This document shows positions 24,115-32,136 of a stretch of 64,000 nt of DNA, in pieces (positions within the stretch are counted from its first letter, which is position 1; each line of letters starts with the position of its first letter). The notes below the pieces were generated by a model. It saw nothing but the letters and a program-made list of their open reading frames with translations, made no database searches and was not told the DNA's origin. The translations under genes were made by a program, and so were the position numbers. This DNA comes from Paenibacillus roseus (lineage in GTDB: Bacteria; Bacillota; Bacilli; Paenibacillales; Paenibacillaceae), in NCBI RefSeq assembly GCF_016424485.1, contig NZ_JAELUP010000103.1, forward strand, positions 248,001-312,000, in the 5' to 3' direction.

Positions 24115-25205
24115 TTCAGATGATGGAGGAGCTGGCTCCGAAGCATTATGCGGTAGAGGGGGACAAGATCGGACTGCAAGTAGGGACGCTTAACAAGCCG
24201 GTCAGTAAAGTATTGGTTGCGCTTGATGTTACCGATGAGGTTGTCGATGAGGCGATTGCAGCAGGAGCGAATCTGATTATTGCTCATCACGCTGTCATTT
24301 ACCGCCCGCTGGCCAAGCTGGATTTCTCGACGCCTGCGGGCAAATTGTTCGAGAAGCTGATCAAGCATGATATTGCGGTCTACATTTCACATACGAATCT
24401 TGACGTCGCAGATGGCGGAATTAATGATTGGATGGCCGAAATGCTGGGTCTTGAAGGCCGAGACCATCTGGAAGAGGTTCATAATGATCAGTTGTACAAG
24501 CTTGTTGTATTCGTGCCGAAGGCTCACCACAAGCAGGTGTTGGAGGCAATGTGGAAGAACGGCGCGGGACAAATCGGACATTACAGCAATTGCAGCTTCA
24601 ATATCGACGGCACGGGAACGTTTCTCCCGGGCGAAGGGACAGACCCGTTTATTGGCGAGCGCGGCAAGCTTGAGCAAGTGGCCGAGGTGCGCATCGAGAC
24701 GATTGTGCCGATGTCGGTCAGGCGCAAGGTAGTGCAGGCGATGCTCAAGGCGCATCCTTATGAAGAGGTGGCCTATGATCTGTACGCTGTGGATCTGAAG
24801 GGACGCTCATTCGGACTCGGGCGAGTGGGCCGAATGCCTGAGGCTGCAACTTTGGAGGAATTGGTTGAGAAGGTAAAGCAGGTGTTCGAAGTGCCTTTTG
24901 TACGAGTAGTCGGCAAGCTGGATAAACCAGTGCGCAAAGTGGCGGTTCTAGGTGGCTCTGGCGGGAGGTATGTGAACAAGGCGCTGTTTGTCGGAGCGGA
25001 TGTGCTGGTGACTGGAGATATCGATTACCATACCGCTCATGATGCGCTGGCAGCGGGTTTGGCGATTATCGATCCGGGGCACAACATTGAGAAATTGATG
25101 AAGCCTCGTGTAGCGCAGTGGCTTGCCCGGAAGCTGGAGGACAAGGGTTATGCTACAGAAGTCGAGGCCTCTGCGTTATCGACCGAAGTGTTTCAGTTTA
25201 TATAA
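24090..25205 (+). CDS. Nif3-like dinuclear metal centre protein YqfO
   Basis: A 371-residue Nif3/DUF34 family protein. The metal-binding halves (about 1-130 and 255-371) carry IAHHAVIYRP, ISHTNLDVADGG and DIDYHTAHDALAAGLAIIDPGHNIE, whose His, Asp and Glu residues bind two metals. A PII/CutA1-like insertion (about 135-250, YKLVVFVPKAHHKQVLEAM to PYEEVAYDLY) is the known YqfO arrangement. The GTG start lies inside trmK with AAAGGAG 8-9 bases upstream. The enzymatic role is unsettled; GTP cyclohydrolase-like activity has been proposed for relatives. Confidence 0.92.
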   Translation: MLANGQTVIQMMEELAPKHYAVEGDKIGLQVGTLNKPVSKVLVALDVTDEVVDEAIAAGANLIIAHHAVIYRPLAKLDFSTPAGKLFEKLIKHDIAVYISHTNLDVADGGINDWMAEMLGLEGRDHLEEVHNDQLYKLVVFVPKAHHKQVLEAMWKNGAGQIGHYSNCSFNIDGTGTFLPGEGTDPFIGERGKLEQVAEVRIETIVPMSVRRKVVQAMLKAHPYEEVAYDLYAVDLKGRSFGLGRVGRMPEAATLEELVEKVKQVFEVPFVRVVGKLDKPVRKVAVLGGSGGRYVNKALFVGADVLVTGDIDYHTAHDALAAGLAIIDPGHNIEKLMKPRVAQWLARKLEDKGYATEVEASALSTEVFQFI

Positions 25206-25279
25206 AATCGCAAGCCGGACCAAGCTGAAGTGAATCCGGATTGCGACCCAATTGGCAACAACATTTTCAATTGCAGGAC

Positions 25280-25308
25280 TTGAGCTTTGCACAAATTCCT
25301 AGTATACT
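25280..25308 (+). promoter_or_regulatory. Promoter of rnpB
   Basis: TTGAGC (25280-25285) and TATACT (25303-25308) are separated by 17 bp. The -10 box lies in a 12-bp palindrome CTAGTATACTAG, and GCTTTGC (25284-25290)/GCAAAGC (25310-25316) form inverted repeats around it. Confidence 0.75.
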
Positions 25309-25318
25309 AGCAAAGCAC

Positions 25319-25729
25319 CGGAAAGTTTGACAGACAATCGCCGGCAGCTTTAAGACTGCGGGAGGAAAGTCCGGGCTCCATAGGGCAGGATGCTGGATAA
25401 CGTCCAGTCAGCGCGAGCTGAAGGATAGTGCCACAGAAACGGACCGCCGATGGCCTGTACGCGTACAGGCACAGGCAAGGGTGGAACCGTGGTGTAAGAG
25501 ACCACGAGCGGTACTGGTGACAGTACGGCTGGTAAACCCCATCTGGAGCAAGACCTAAGAGAACACAGCGGCTTCGCGCCGCGGCTTTGGCACCGAAGCG
25601 TGTTCGGGTTGGTCGCTTGAATTTTTCAGCAATGGAAAATCTAGATAGATGATTGTCGCCTAACAGTGGGAGGGTCGTTCCCGTTCGGACCACTTCAGGT
25701 ACAGAACCCGGCTTACGGCAAACTTTCCG
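25319..25729 (+). ncRNA. rnpB: RNase P RNA, type B
   Basis: This is the catalytic RNA of RNase P, which removes 5' leaders from pre-tRNAs. The conserved core is visible: GAGGAAAGTCCGGGCTCC (about 25361-25378), ACAGAAACGGACC, AGGGTGGAACCGTGGTGTAAGAG, TAGATAGATGATTGTCGCC and ACAGAACCCGGCTTAC near the 3' end. P1 is formed by GGAAAGTTTG at the 5' end and CAAACTTTCC at the 3' end. The length of about 410 nt and helix arrangement fit the Bacillus-type (B) RNA. Confidence 0.96.
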
Positions 25730-25770
25730 TCACGAACAATTTTGAGCATAAGCAAGTTGTTCCTATAAAG

Positions 25771-25823
25771 AGGGACCATCTGATAACATGAGTATGGATC
25801 ATGTATCGGATGGTCCTTTTTTT
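25771..25823 (+). terminator. Rho-independent terminator downstream of rnpB
   Basis: AGGGACCATCtGATAaCATGA pairs with TCATGtATCgGATGGTCC, a long interrupted stem followed by seven T. A short A/T-rich stretch (AAAATATAAGATTTAAG) follows and weakly resembles the start of the interspersed repeat. Confidence 0.85.
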
Positions 25824-25849
25824 AAAATATAAGATTTAAGCGCTTATGG

Positions 25850-27754
25850 CTATTGTGAATAAAGCCCTGTCCATTCATTCAGTTTTTGCCGGATCAGCCT
25901 TGTAATGTCACCAAGTAAAAACCGGCTGGCCCCAGGAGCAGGCGAGCCTTTCGCTTCCGGCTGCAAGCCGCCTACAGCGGCGCTCAGCGCCCGCACAACA
26001 TCAATCTGGCCGTAGCCAAAGGACGTATCCTTGCCTACAGCTCCAAGGTCGGTGCTTGTATCCCGCATCAGCTGCATCACTTCCTTGTTTGTTAACTCCG
26101 GATTTTTGGAGCGGATCAGCGCGGCAAGCGCGGCAACATGGGGGCTGGCCATGGATGTGCCGGACAGAGCCGCATATTGGCTGCCGGGATAGGTACTTGC
26201 GATGCTTGCTCCCGGAGCGGCAACGTCGATGTAATCTCCGTAATTGGAAAAGCTTGCACGTTGTCCATTCGTATCGGTCGCCGCTACAGCGAATACTTCC
26301 GGGTAGGCGGCAGGATAGCCCGGCCGGTCTGTATTGTCATTTCCGCTGGCCGCTACTAGCACGACATCATGATCATAAGCGTACTTTATAGCATCATGGA
26401 GGAATTCCGCCGACGCATAGTTGCCAAGGCTCATATTAATGACCTTGGCTCCGTGATCTGTCGCCCAAATAATGCCTTCCGCAACCGAATAAGTTGTGCC
26501 GGCCCCTGATGCATCCAAAACCTTTACGGGAAGCACCTTGTTGTACCAGGACAAGCCGGCTACGCCCTCGCCGTTGTTGACAACTGCAGCGATAATGCCG
26601 GAAACATGGGTGCCATGACCAACGTCGTCATCCGGCTTGGCATTCTTGTCCACAATATTAATGCCTTCCATCAACTGGCCTTTCAAATCAGGATGATCCG
26701 CCTGAACTCCGGTATCAAGCACCGCGACAACAATCTCATTCGTTCCACGTTCCACGTTCCAGCCCTTCTCTGTTTCGATTGAGGGCAAATTCCACTGATA
26801 TTGGGAATACAAAGCGTCATTCGGAATAATTGGCTGAATCTCTTGTTGTTCAGCCTTCATCTTCCAGTTGGTCATGTAAAAATAATGCGGCTCCACATAA
26901 TGCGGATCATAGTTTTTTTTGAAATAATGAATAAGCTCTTCGGTCTTCATGGATTTGGAACGGAAGACGAAAGTATAGCCGAGCTTATGCACGTGGTCAG
27001 CATTTATTTCCTTGCGAATTTGCTGAATATGCTGCGGATTTGGATTCTGATGAAACCTTACAACAACCTCATTCGTATGGTAATGGGAGGCATCTCCATT
27101 ATCCTCGCCTGTATGGACTTCTGTACGGTGCAGTGTTCCCGGCTCAACAGCCTTGGTTTTATATTTCGTTTCATGGGGATAAGGAACAAGTCGCAGATTG
27201 CGCAGCTGATGCTGCTCCACCTGATCCAGAATATGCTGTTTCACAACGCCGACCAGTCCGTGGCCCGGATGTTTTCGATCAGGGGTAGCCAGTACCATGT
27301 ACCTTGCTCCACTTTTCAATTTTAAGGTGCCTGAATGATACTCCTTTCCCTTTTTTACAGCAACCTTGGCTTGTTCTACATGATCGGACATTCCCGCAGG
27401 CAAGGCGCCATATGGCTTGCTTCCGGTATTGTCCTGCCAACTCATATATTCCATATGCGGATGTTCTTTCATCATTGTACGGATGTAGGCTCGCCGCTTC
27501 TGATCATTGCCGGTGAATGCAATGGCCTTGGTCATTTGCTTGCGGCATTCCGCATGGCAGAGCATTGCGGTTTTGTCCATGTCGTTTTGCAAGGAAGCAA
27601 GCTTTAATTTTCTCTCCTCAAGGGGAGCCGGCTTGGGTGCTTCCGCTGTCTGACGCGGCACAGATGGAGAGGGGATAAAAATAGGAGCAATATGAATAAT
27701 TAATGCCAGTGCAGCCAAAGCCATGAACCACCTGGCCATTTTTTTTCGTCGCAT
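25850..27754 (-). CDS. Secreted or membrane-anchored subtilisin-like (S8) serine protease
   Basis: A 634-residue subtilase on the minus strand. An N-terminal signal or anchor (MARWFMALAALALIIHIAPIF) leads to a ~150-residue region with a CHAEC motif (66-70) and a YGALPAG to VGVVKQHIL stretch that looks Cache/PAS-like. An inhibitor-type propeptide follows (about 227-295, VVVRFHQNPNP to YVEPHYFY), then the peptidase domain. The catalytic triad is intact: Asp347 (VLDTGV), His380 (GHGTHVSG) and Ser534 (GTSMASPH), with oxyanion Asn472 (ASGND). The ATG at 27754 follows GGGAGG; the longer open frame to 27913 has no support. It is divergent from the YpuI-like gene, and the target is unknown. Confidence 0.92.
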   Translation of the reverse strand: MRRKKMARWFMALAALALIIHIAPIFIPSPSVPRQTAEAPKPAPLEERKLKLASLQNDMDKTAMLCHAECRKQMTKAIAFTGNDQKRRAYIRTMMKEHPHMEYMSWQDNTGSKPYGALPAGMSDHVEQAKVAVKKGKEYHSGTLKLKSGARYMVLATPDRKHPGHGLVGVVKQHILDQVEQHQLRNLRLVPYPHETKYKTKAVEPGTLHRTEVHTGEDNGDASHYHTNEVVVRFHQNPNPQHIQQIRKEINADHVHKLGYTFVFRSKSMKTEELIHYFKKNYDPHYVEPHYFYMTNWKMKAEQQEIQPIIPNDALYSQYQWNLPSIETEKGWNVERGTNEIVVAVLDTGVQADHPDLKGQLMEGINIVDKNAKPDDDVGHGTHVSGIIAAVVNNGEGVAGLSWYNKVLPVKVLDASGAGTTYSVAEGIIWATDHGAKVINMSLGNYASAEFLHDAIKYAYDHDVVLVAASGNDNTDRPGYPAAYPEVFAVAATDTNGQRASFSNYGDYIDVAAPGASIASTYPGSQYAALSGTSMASPHVAALAALIRSKNPELTNKEVMQLMRDTSTDLGAVGKDTSFGYGQIDVVRALSAAVGGLQPEAKGSPAPGASRFLLGDITRLIRQKLNEWTGLYSQ

Positions 27755-27937
27755 GTTGGTTTGTCCTCCCGTGTCGATTTGTTCGTGGTAAAGTATCGTT
27801 AGGGTAAGATGAAATGAGTGAAAATATACCGGAAATCCAGTCAATCTGCAGTACCATATCGATGTAATTTGTGGTACCATGTTGTTGGTGAAGTTGACCA
27901 AGTGTTTTCGCAATGACGAAAGGGGATTTTGATACTG

Positions 27938-28441
27938 ATGCCATCGAATAATGTGAAGCAGCTTTGTGAAGACGCAAGAGAAAAATTAAAGGTATCGATT
28001 GAAAAGCTTGAGAGTTTTTTGAATGGTTATTCACTATCCGATTTATCCAGCCAGCAGCAAGAGGGGGAAAATGCGGAACTATTTTACAAAGGACTGTTAT
28101 CCGACCTTCGTCATCTGCTTGTATTCTCAGAGGTAGCTTATGAGAAGCTTGGTGTCGCACTGAGACGTCCCAACTTTGATACTGAATTCGCAGAGCGTGC
28201 TTTGTATGAGGTATATCATCAGTGTGTGAACGCGTATTTTTATCCAAAAAATGAAGGTTATTCGGAAGACGGACGTTACGCATATACAGGCCAGGAGGCA
28301 ATTCGCTTCTTGTTCAAGCCCGTGCAGCCTGCCAGGGACATTGTACTTGGCGTGTCCAATGTATATGAAGAGCTTCGGGATGATTTGACCTATTATGAAA
28401 ACGACTATATGACGCAGCAACGCATGCAGCGGCAAAAATAA
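27938..28441 (+). CDS. YpuI-like protein (DUF3907)
   Basis: A 167-residue, mostly helical soluble protein. The blocks FYKGLLSDLRHLLVFSE, ALYEVYHQCVNAYFYPKNE and GRYAYTGQEAIRF resemble Bacillus YpuI (DUF3907), judged from memory of that family. The ATG at 27938 lies 12 bases after AGGGG; a TTG at 27929 is too close to the ribosome site. It is transcribed divergently from the subtilase gene. Function unknown. Confidence 0.75.
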   Translation: MPSNNVKQLCEDAREKLKVSIEKLESFLNGYSLSDLSSQQQEGENAELFYKGLLSDLRHLLVFSEVAYEKLGVALRRPNFDTEFAERALYEVYHQCVNAYFYPKNEGYSEDGRYAYTGQEAIRFLFKPVQPARDIVLGVSNVYEELRDDLTYYENDYMTQQRMQRQK

Positions 28442-28494
28442 GTAAGGATAGCCCCCACAGTTAACGGGAACCTTGTTAACGGGGGGTGATGACG

Positions 28495-28707
28495 ATGCCA
28501 CAAGGCGTCAAATGCAGCGTATCCAACTGTTCATTCTGGAAGCAGGGGAACCTTTGCAATGCGGAACAAATTAGTATTGATATCGACCAGCATGCCAGCG
28601 CCCATTATGACACTGAATTTGCCGAGGAAGGTTTGAGCAGCAATCATCATGACCGGGCAGAGAATTCCTCTGTCACTTGCTGCCATACCTTCCGTCCCAA
28701 AAGTTGA
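28495..28707 (+). CDS. DUF1540 cysteine-rich small protein
   Basis: A 70-residue protein with the DUF1540 pattern VKCSVSNCSFWKQGNLCNAEQI near the N-terminus and a later CC pair (VTCCHTF). The spaced Cys residues suggest a small metal-binding fold. The ATG at 28495 follows a GGGGGG ribosome site by about 9 bases; in-frame GTG 28486 and ATG 28489 are less likely. It is followed 5 bp later by a small membrane protein. DUF1540 proteins are common in spore formers; the role is not known. Confidence 0.82.
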   Translation: MPQGVKCSVSNCSFWKQGNLCNAEQISIDIDQHASAHYDTEFAEEGLSSNHHDRAENSSVTCCHTFRPKS

Positions 28708-28712
28708 CCAAT

Positions 28713-29090
28713 ATGGACAAATCAGCCAAGTCATACGGCAAGCTGCTTGCTTACCGAAAACGCCACGATACCGAGACTTCAGCCGAGTTATCCATTCCTT
28801 CTCAGGGGTATGATTTTACTCATCAGAAGCGTATAACTGCGCAGCGGTCTGCACAGGTTGAGGCAGAGCGAGATTACCGGGGCGCCAGGACGCTTGGTAT
28901 CGTCGCTTTATGCTTTGCGATTGTTTCCTGGTTCTTGTGGCCTGTTCTGCTAGGCGCTACTTCAGCGGCAATTGGCTATATGGCTTATCGTCAAGGCAGC
29001 GGGTCATTGGGGGTTTGGGCGATTTCGCTGGGGTTTATCGCTATGGTCACACATTTGGCTGTGATTCCCTTATATTTCGCATTCAGCTAA
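28713..29090 (+). CDS. Small membrane protein (DUF4190-like pattern)
   Basis: A 125-residue protein with a charged N-terminal 55 residues and two hydrophobic segments (LGIVALCFAIVSWFLWPVLLG and LGVWAISLGFIAMVTHLAVI) separated by YMAYRQGSGS. This matches the general DUF4190-type layout of a Gly-rich turn between two helices, but the match is not certain. No good ribosome site precedes the ATG at 28713, and the gap to the DUF1540 stop is only 5 bp, so translation may be coupled. A hairpin terminator follows at 29182-29218. Confidence 0.7.
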   Translation: MDKSAKSYGKLLAYRKRHDTETSAELSIPSQGYDFTHQKRITAQRSAQVEAERDYRGARTLGIVALCFAIVSWFLWPVLLGATSAAIGYMAYRQGSGSLGVWAISLGFIAMVTHLAVIPLYFAFS

Positions 29091-29181
29091 TCGTTCTTTA
29101 TTCGAACGGGATACTCGGTAAAGCAAATCATTGCTTTCTTTTTACAAAATACCGGAAAACAGCTGCTTACAGCCAAATTTA

Positions 29182-29218
29182 CCCGGGTGGCAGGCTTCTC
29201 TGCTGCCCGGGAATTTTT
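29182..29218 (+). terminator. Hairpin terminator before the flavoprotein gene
   Basis: CCCGGGTGGCAG (29182-29193) pairs with CTGCTGCCCGGG (29200-29211) with one mismatch pair region, followed by AATTTTT. Confidence 0.75.
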
Positions 29219-29239
29219 GCTAGAAAGGATGTTTTTAGC

Positions 29240-31186
29240 ATTAATATCAATCGAAAACGATTGCAACGACTAGCCATTATCGGATTTATTATTTTTCTGC
29301 TCGCAGTTATATGGACCGGGGTATGGTATTGGAAGAAAGTCCGTCACGATTTTAACAACCCGAATCCGAAGCAGTCCTTGCTAAACGTTGAATCAGTATC
29401 TGTCTCAAACCTTGCAGATCATTATGATGTCATCGTCACGGGGACGGACCCGGAAGGCATTGCTGCAGCATTGTCGGCGGCTCGCAACGGCCAGACCGTA
29501 TTGCTGGCAGACGACAGAGACCGTACTATGCTGGGCGGGCTGATGACAGAAGGCGGACTAAACACCATTGATTTTAATTACGCGCCGGGAAAAAAAACAC
29601 TGTTTAATTTTCTGGGCAAGCCCGATATATTAAATAAAGGCATTTTTCAAGAATGGTATAGCCAGGTCGAAGGGACCTCCTTTGATGTCGTATCTGCGGC
29701 CAATGCCTTTTACCGGATGGTGAATCGCCAGCAAGGGCTGGATTTGCTTATGAATGTCCAATCGATGAAGCCGATTGTGAAGCAGCCCCCTTCCGGCAAG
29801 GTCGTTGCAGGGATCAGCTTTGTCCTTGCGGATGGCAATCAAAGAGAAATTGGAGCAAAAGCGGTTATCGATGCTACCCAGGATGCGGACATTGCTGCTG
29901 CCGCGGGAGTTCCTTATACGATGGGGCGTGAAGATATCGGAGATCGCAAATCGCTGATGGTCGCCACGCTCGTATTCAAGCTTAATGGCATAACGCAAGA
30001 GGTGTGGGAGGAGATGGGGAGGCATCACGATGCCAGAATCGACAGGATGAGCATTTGGGGCTATCACGAGGCGAGGGAATACAAGCCGACCGATCCAGCC
30101 AAGGTCAAGATGCGCTCCTTAAATATCGGGAGGCAGAATGATGGTTCGGTGCTCATCAACTCCATGCAACTGTTTGATATTAATCCGCTTGACCCGGAAT
30201 CTGTGCGCCGGGGAATAGAGATTGGCCAGCAAGAGGCCCCTCTTATCGTTGAATTTTTAAAAAAACGTTTCCCTGCTTTTAAGAATGTGACCTATGGAGG
30301 GACAGCGTCCGAACTGTACATAAGGGAATCGCGACACATCAAGGGAGAGTATCGGCTGACGCTTGCTGACGTCATGGAAAACCGTGACCATCCGGACGCC
30401 ATTGCCTATGGCTCCTATGCGATTGATATTCAAAGCACCAGCAGCGGTCAGATCGGTACGATTCTAATGAACCCGGAGCAATACGGCATTCCGTTCGGCA
30501 GTCTGGTTCCGTTGGAAGTGGACAGGCTGCTTGTTGTCGGCCGATCGGCCAGTTTTGATACTTTGCCCCACGGGAGCGCCAGGGTGATCCCTGTGGGTAT
30601 GGCAACAGGCGAAGCGGCAGGAGCGGCGATCAAACTGGCTGAGGAGAATCATATCAGTCTGCGCGAGCTGTCCCGTTCTGATCGGCTCATGAAAGAACTG
30701 AGAGCTCGCCTGACCAAGCAGGGGATGGATTTGTCAATGAAGCATTTTAATTCTCCGCCCTATATGACTCATAAGGCGTACAAAGGTTTGCTCGCTGCTG
30801 CCAGCCTGAATCTGACTTCGGGCAGCTATTCCAATAAGGAATGGGATTTGGACGGAGCGTCCAACCCCCAGCGTTTTGTCAATATGATGAGACAGATCCG
30901 GTCAAAGCATCCGGAGCAGTTCCCGGTTGATCCGGTGGAAGCGATTCGCGGGATCGATGAGCCTAGAAACCAACCGTTAACGCTTCATGAAGCGGCCTAT
31001 ATCATTTTCCATGCAACGGGCCATACTGCACCGGAGAACAAGGCGCTGGATGAATTGCATAAGCTTGGCTGGGTGGAAGAGAAGACGCTTGAAAAAATCG
31101 ATAATCCCGACAGTTTGACCAATGGCGAAGTGTTTATGCTCGTTCGCGATTTAATCGATTATTACCTGAATATTCGCTACAAATAG
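29240..31186 (+). CDS. Membrane-anchored FAD-dependent oxidoreductase, possible ATT start
   Basis: About 648 residues. One N-terminal membrane segment (LAIIGFIIFLLAVIWTGVWYW) is followed by a FAD_oxidored-type flavoprotein domain. The dinucleotide-binding site is YDVIVTGTDPEGIAAALSAARNG, a GxxxxG variant of GxGxxG. The C-terminal FAD motif is RLLVVGRSASFDTLPHGSARV. The last ~80 residues (LTLHEAAYIIFHATG, LTNGEVFMLVRDLI) resemble a degenerate SLH-type module. The only start well placed after AGAAAGGAT is ATT at 29240; a TTG at 29261 is the alternative. The ATG at 28910 would overlap the previous gene. Substrate unknown. Confidence 0.82.
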   Translation: MNINRKRLQRLAIIGFIIFLLAVIWTGVWYWKKVRHDFNNPNPKQSLLNVESVSVSNLADHYDVIVTGTDPEGIAAALSAARNGQTVLLADDRDRTMLGGLMTEGGLNTIDFNYAPGKKTLFNFLGKPDILNKGIFQEWYSQVEGTSFDVVSAANAFYRMVNRQQGLDLLMNVQSMKPIVKQPPSGKVVAGISFVLADGNQREIGAKAVIDATQDADIAAAAGVPYTMGREDIGDRKSLMVATLVFKLNGITQEVWEEMGRHHDARIDRMSIWGYHEAREYKPTDPAKVKMRSLNIGRQNDGSVLINSMQLFDINPLDPESVRRGIEIGQQEAPLIVEFLKKRFPAFKNVTYGGTASELYIRESRHIKGEYRLTLADVMENRDHPDAIAYGSYAIDIQSTSSGQIGTILMNPEQYGIPFGSLVPLEVDRLLVVGRSASFDTLPHGSARVIPVGMATGEAAGAAIKLAEENHISLRELSRSDRLMKELRARLTKQGMDLSMKHFNSPPYMTHKAYKGLLAAASLNLTSGSYSNKEWDLDGASNPQRFVNMMRQIRSKHPEQFPVDPVEAIRGIDEPRNQPLTLHEAAYIIFHATGHTAPENKALDELHKLGWVEEKTLEKIDNPDSLTNGEVFMLVRDLIDYYLNIRYK

Positions 31187-31264
31187 GTTTAGGGCAGACA
31201 GACTGGTGTCACAACAACAAAACGTGTACAATAATAACGAAGATCAGACTACGGAGGTTTGGAT

Positions 31265-31957
31265 ATGAGCATTGATCCTCGCATCATGAGAACATGGCTG
31301 CAAATGCAATGGATGCCTTCAGCGGACCTTGACAAAACCGCTTCTGACAACATTTTTTCTGCAGAGGACGGTTCGCCGACTGCATTATTTCAAACCTTGC
31401 TGAACCAACTGATTCAATCTCAGCCATCCGCAGCAGGTGCGGAAGCAACTGGAGCAGCGAGCATTCAAGATCAGCTTGCGGCGTTGTCGGCGGCAAACTG
31501 GGCTCCTATAGCGGCACAGAGTACCACGCTGCGCCAGGATAGCACGAATTATGATGCCTTGATTGACGAGGCTAGTTATAAATATGGTGTAGACCGATCC
31601 TTGATCGCATCCGTCATTCACAATGAGTCTTCCTTCAATTCGAATGCCGTATCGTCATCTGGAGCAAAGGGATTAATGCAGCTTATGGATGGCACAGCGC
31701 GCGGGCTGGGCGTGACGGATTCCTTTGATCCGGTGCAAAATATCGACGGCGGCACACGTTATTTATCCTATTTGCTGCGCAAGTATGAAGGCAATGAAGC
31801 GGCGGCGCTGGCTGCCTATAATGCAGGTCCAGGCAGAATTGATCGACTTGGTATCCGCAACGATGAGGATGTAGTCGAAAGGCTCCAGGAGCTTCCTTCA
31901 GAGACGCGCAATTACATTCAAAAGGTGCTGACGACGAGAGGACTATACAGTCTGTAA
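31265..31957 (+). CDS. Lytic transglycosylase (SLT domain)
   Basis: A 230-residue protein whose C-terminal ~125 residues are an SLT/Slt70-type lytic transglycosylase domain. The catalytic Glu is in IHNESSFN (about residue 120), followed by SSGAKGLMQLM and the AAYNAGPGRI block. The N-terminal ~100 residues are low complexity and probably disordered, with no obvious signal peptide; non-classical export or a phage/spore-type use is possible. GGAGG lies 7 bases before the ATG at 31265. It should cleave peptidoglycan glycan strands to 1,6-anhydro ends. Confidence 0.9.
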   Translation: MSIDPRIMRTWLQMQWMPSADLDKTASDNIFSAEDGSPTALFQTLLNQLIQSQPSAAGAEATGAASIQDQLAALSAANWAPIAAQSTTLRQDSTNYDALIDEASYKYGVDRSLIASVIHNESSFNSNAVSSSGAKGLMQLMDGTARGLGVTDSFDPVQNIDGGTRYLSYLLRKYEGNEAAALAAYNAGPGRIDRLGIRNDEDVVERLQELPSETRNYIQKVLTTRGLYSL

Positions 31958-32136
31958 GCGATTAAGTGTTTCATGCTCTCATTATTTTCCAGGGATCACG
32001 TGCTCGGATGCATTATGCGTCTGCAGTCCGTTGATCCTTTTGTTTGCAGCAAGGCCAAGACTTGAACCCTCCCCAGCTTATGTCCGTCCAGGATTATATA
32101 AATTTGAACGATAGAAACGAAAGTGGGAAGCACAAC

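Noticed and set aside
28460..28483. Direct repeat GTTAACGGG (28460-28468 and 28475-28483) before the DUF1540 gene
   Set aside because: Only two copies 15 bp apart, partly explained by the G-rich ribosome site; too little to call an operator.
28910..29239. Long N-terminal extension of the flavoprotein from ATG 28910
   Set aside because: It would overlap the small membrane protein gene and a terminator, and it would put ~110 residues before the anchor; no ribosome site precedes it.
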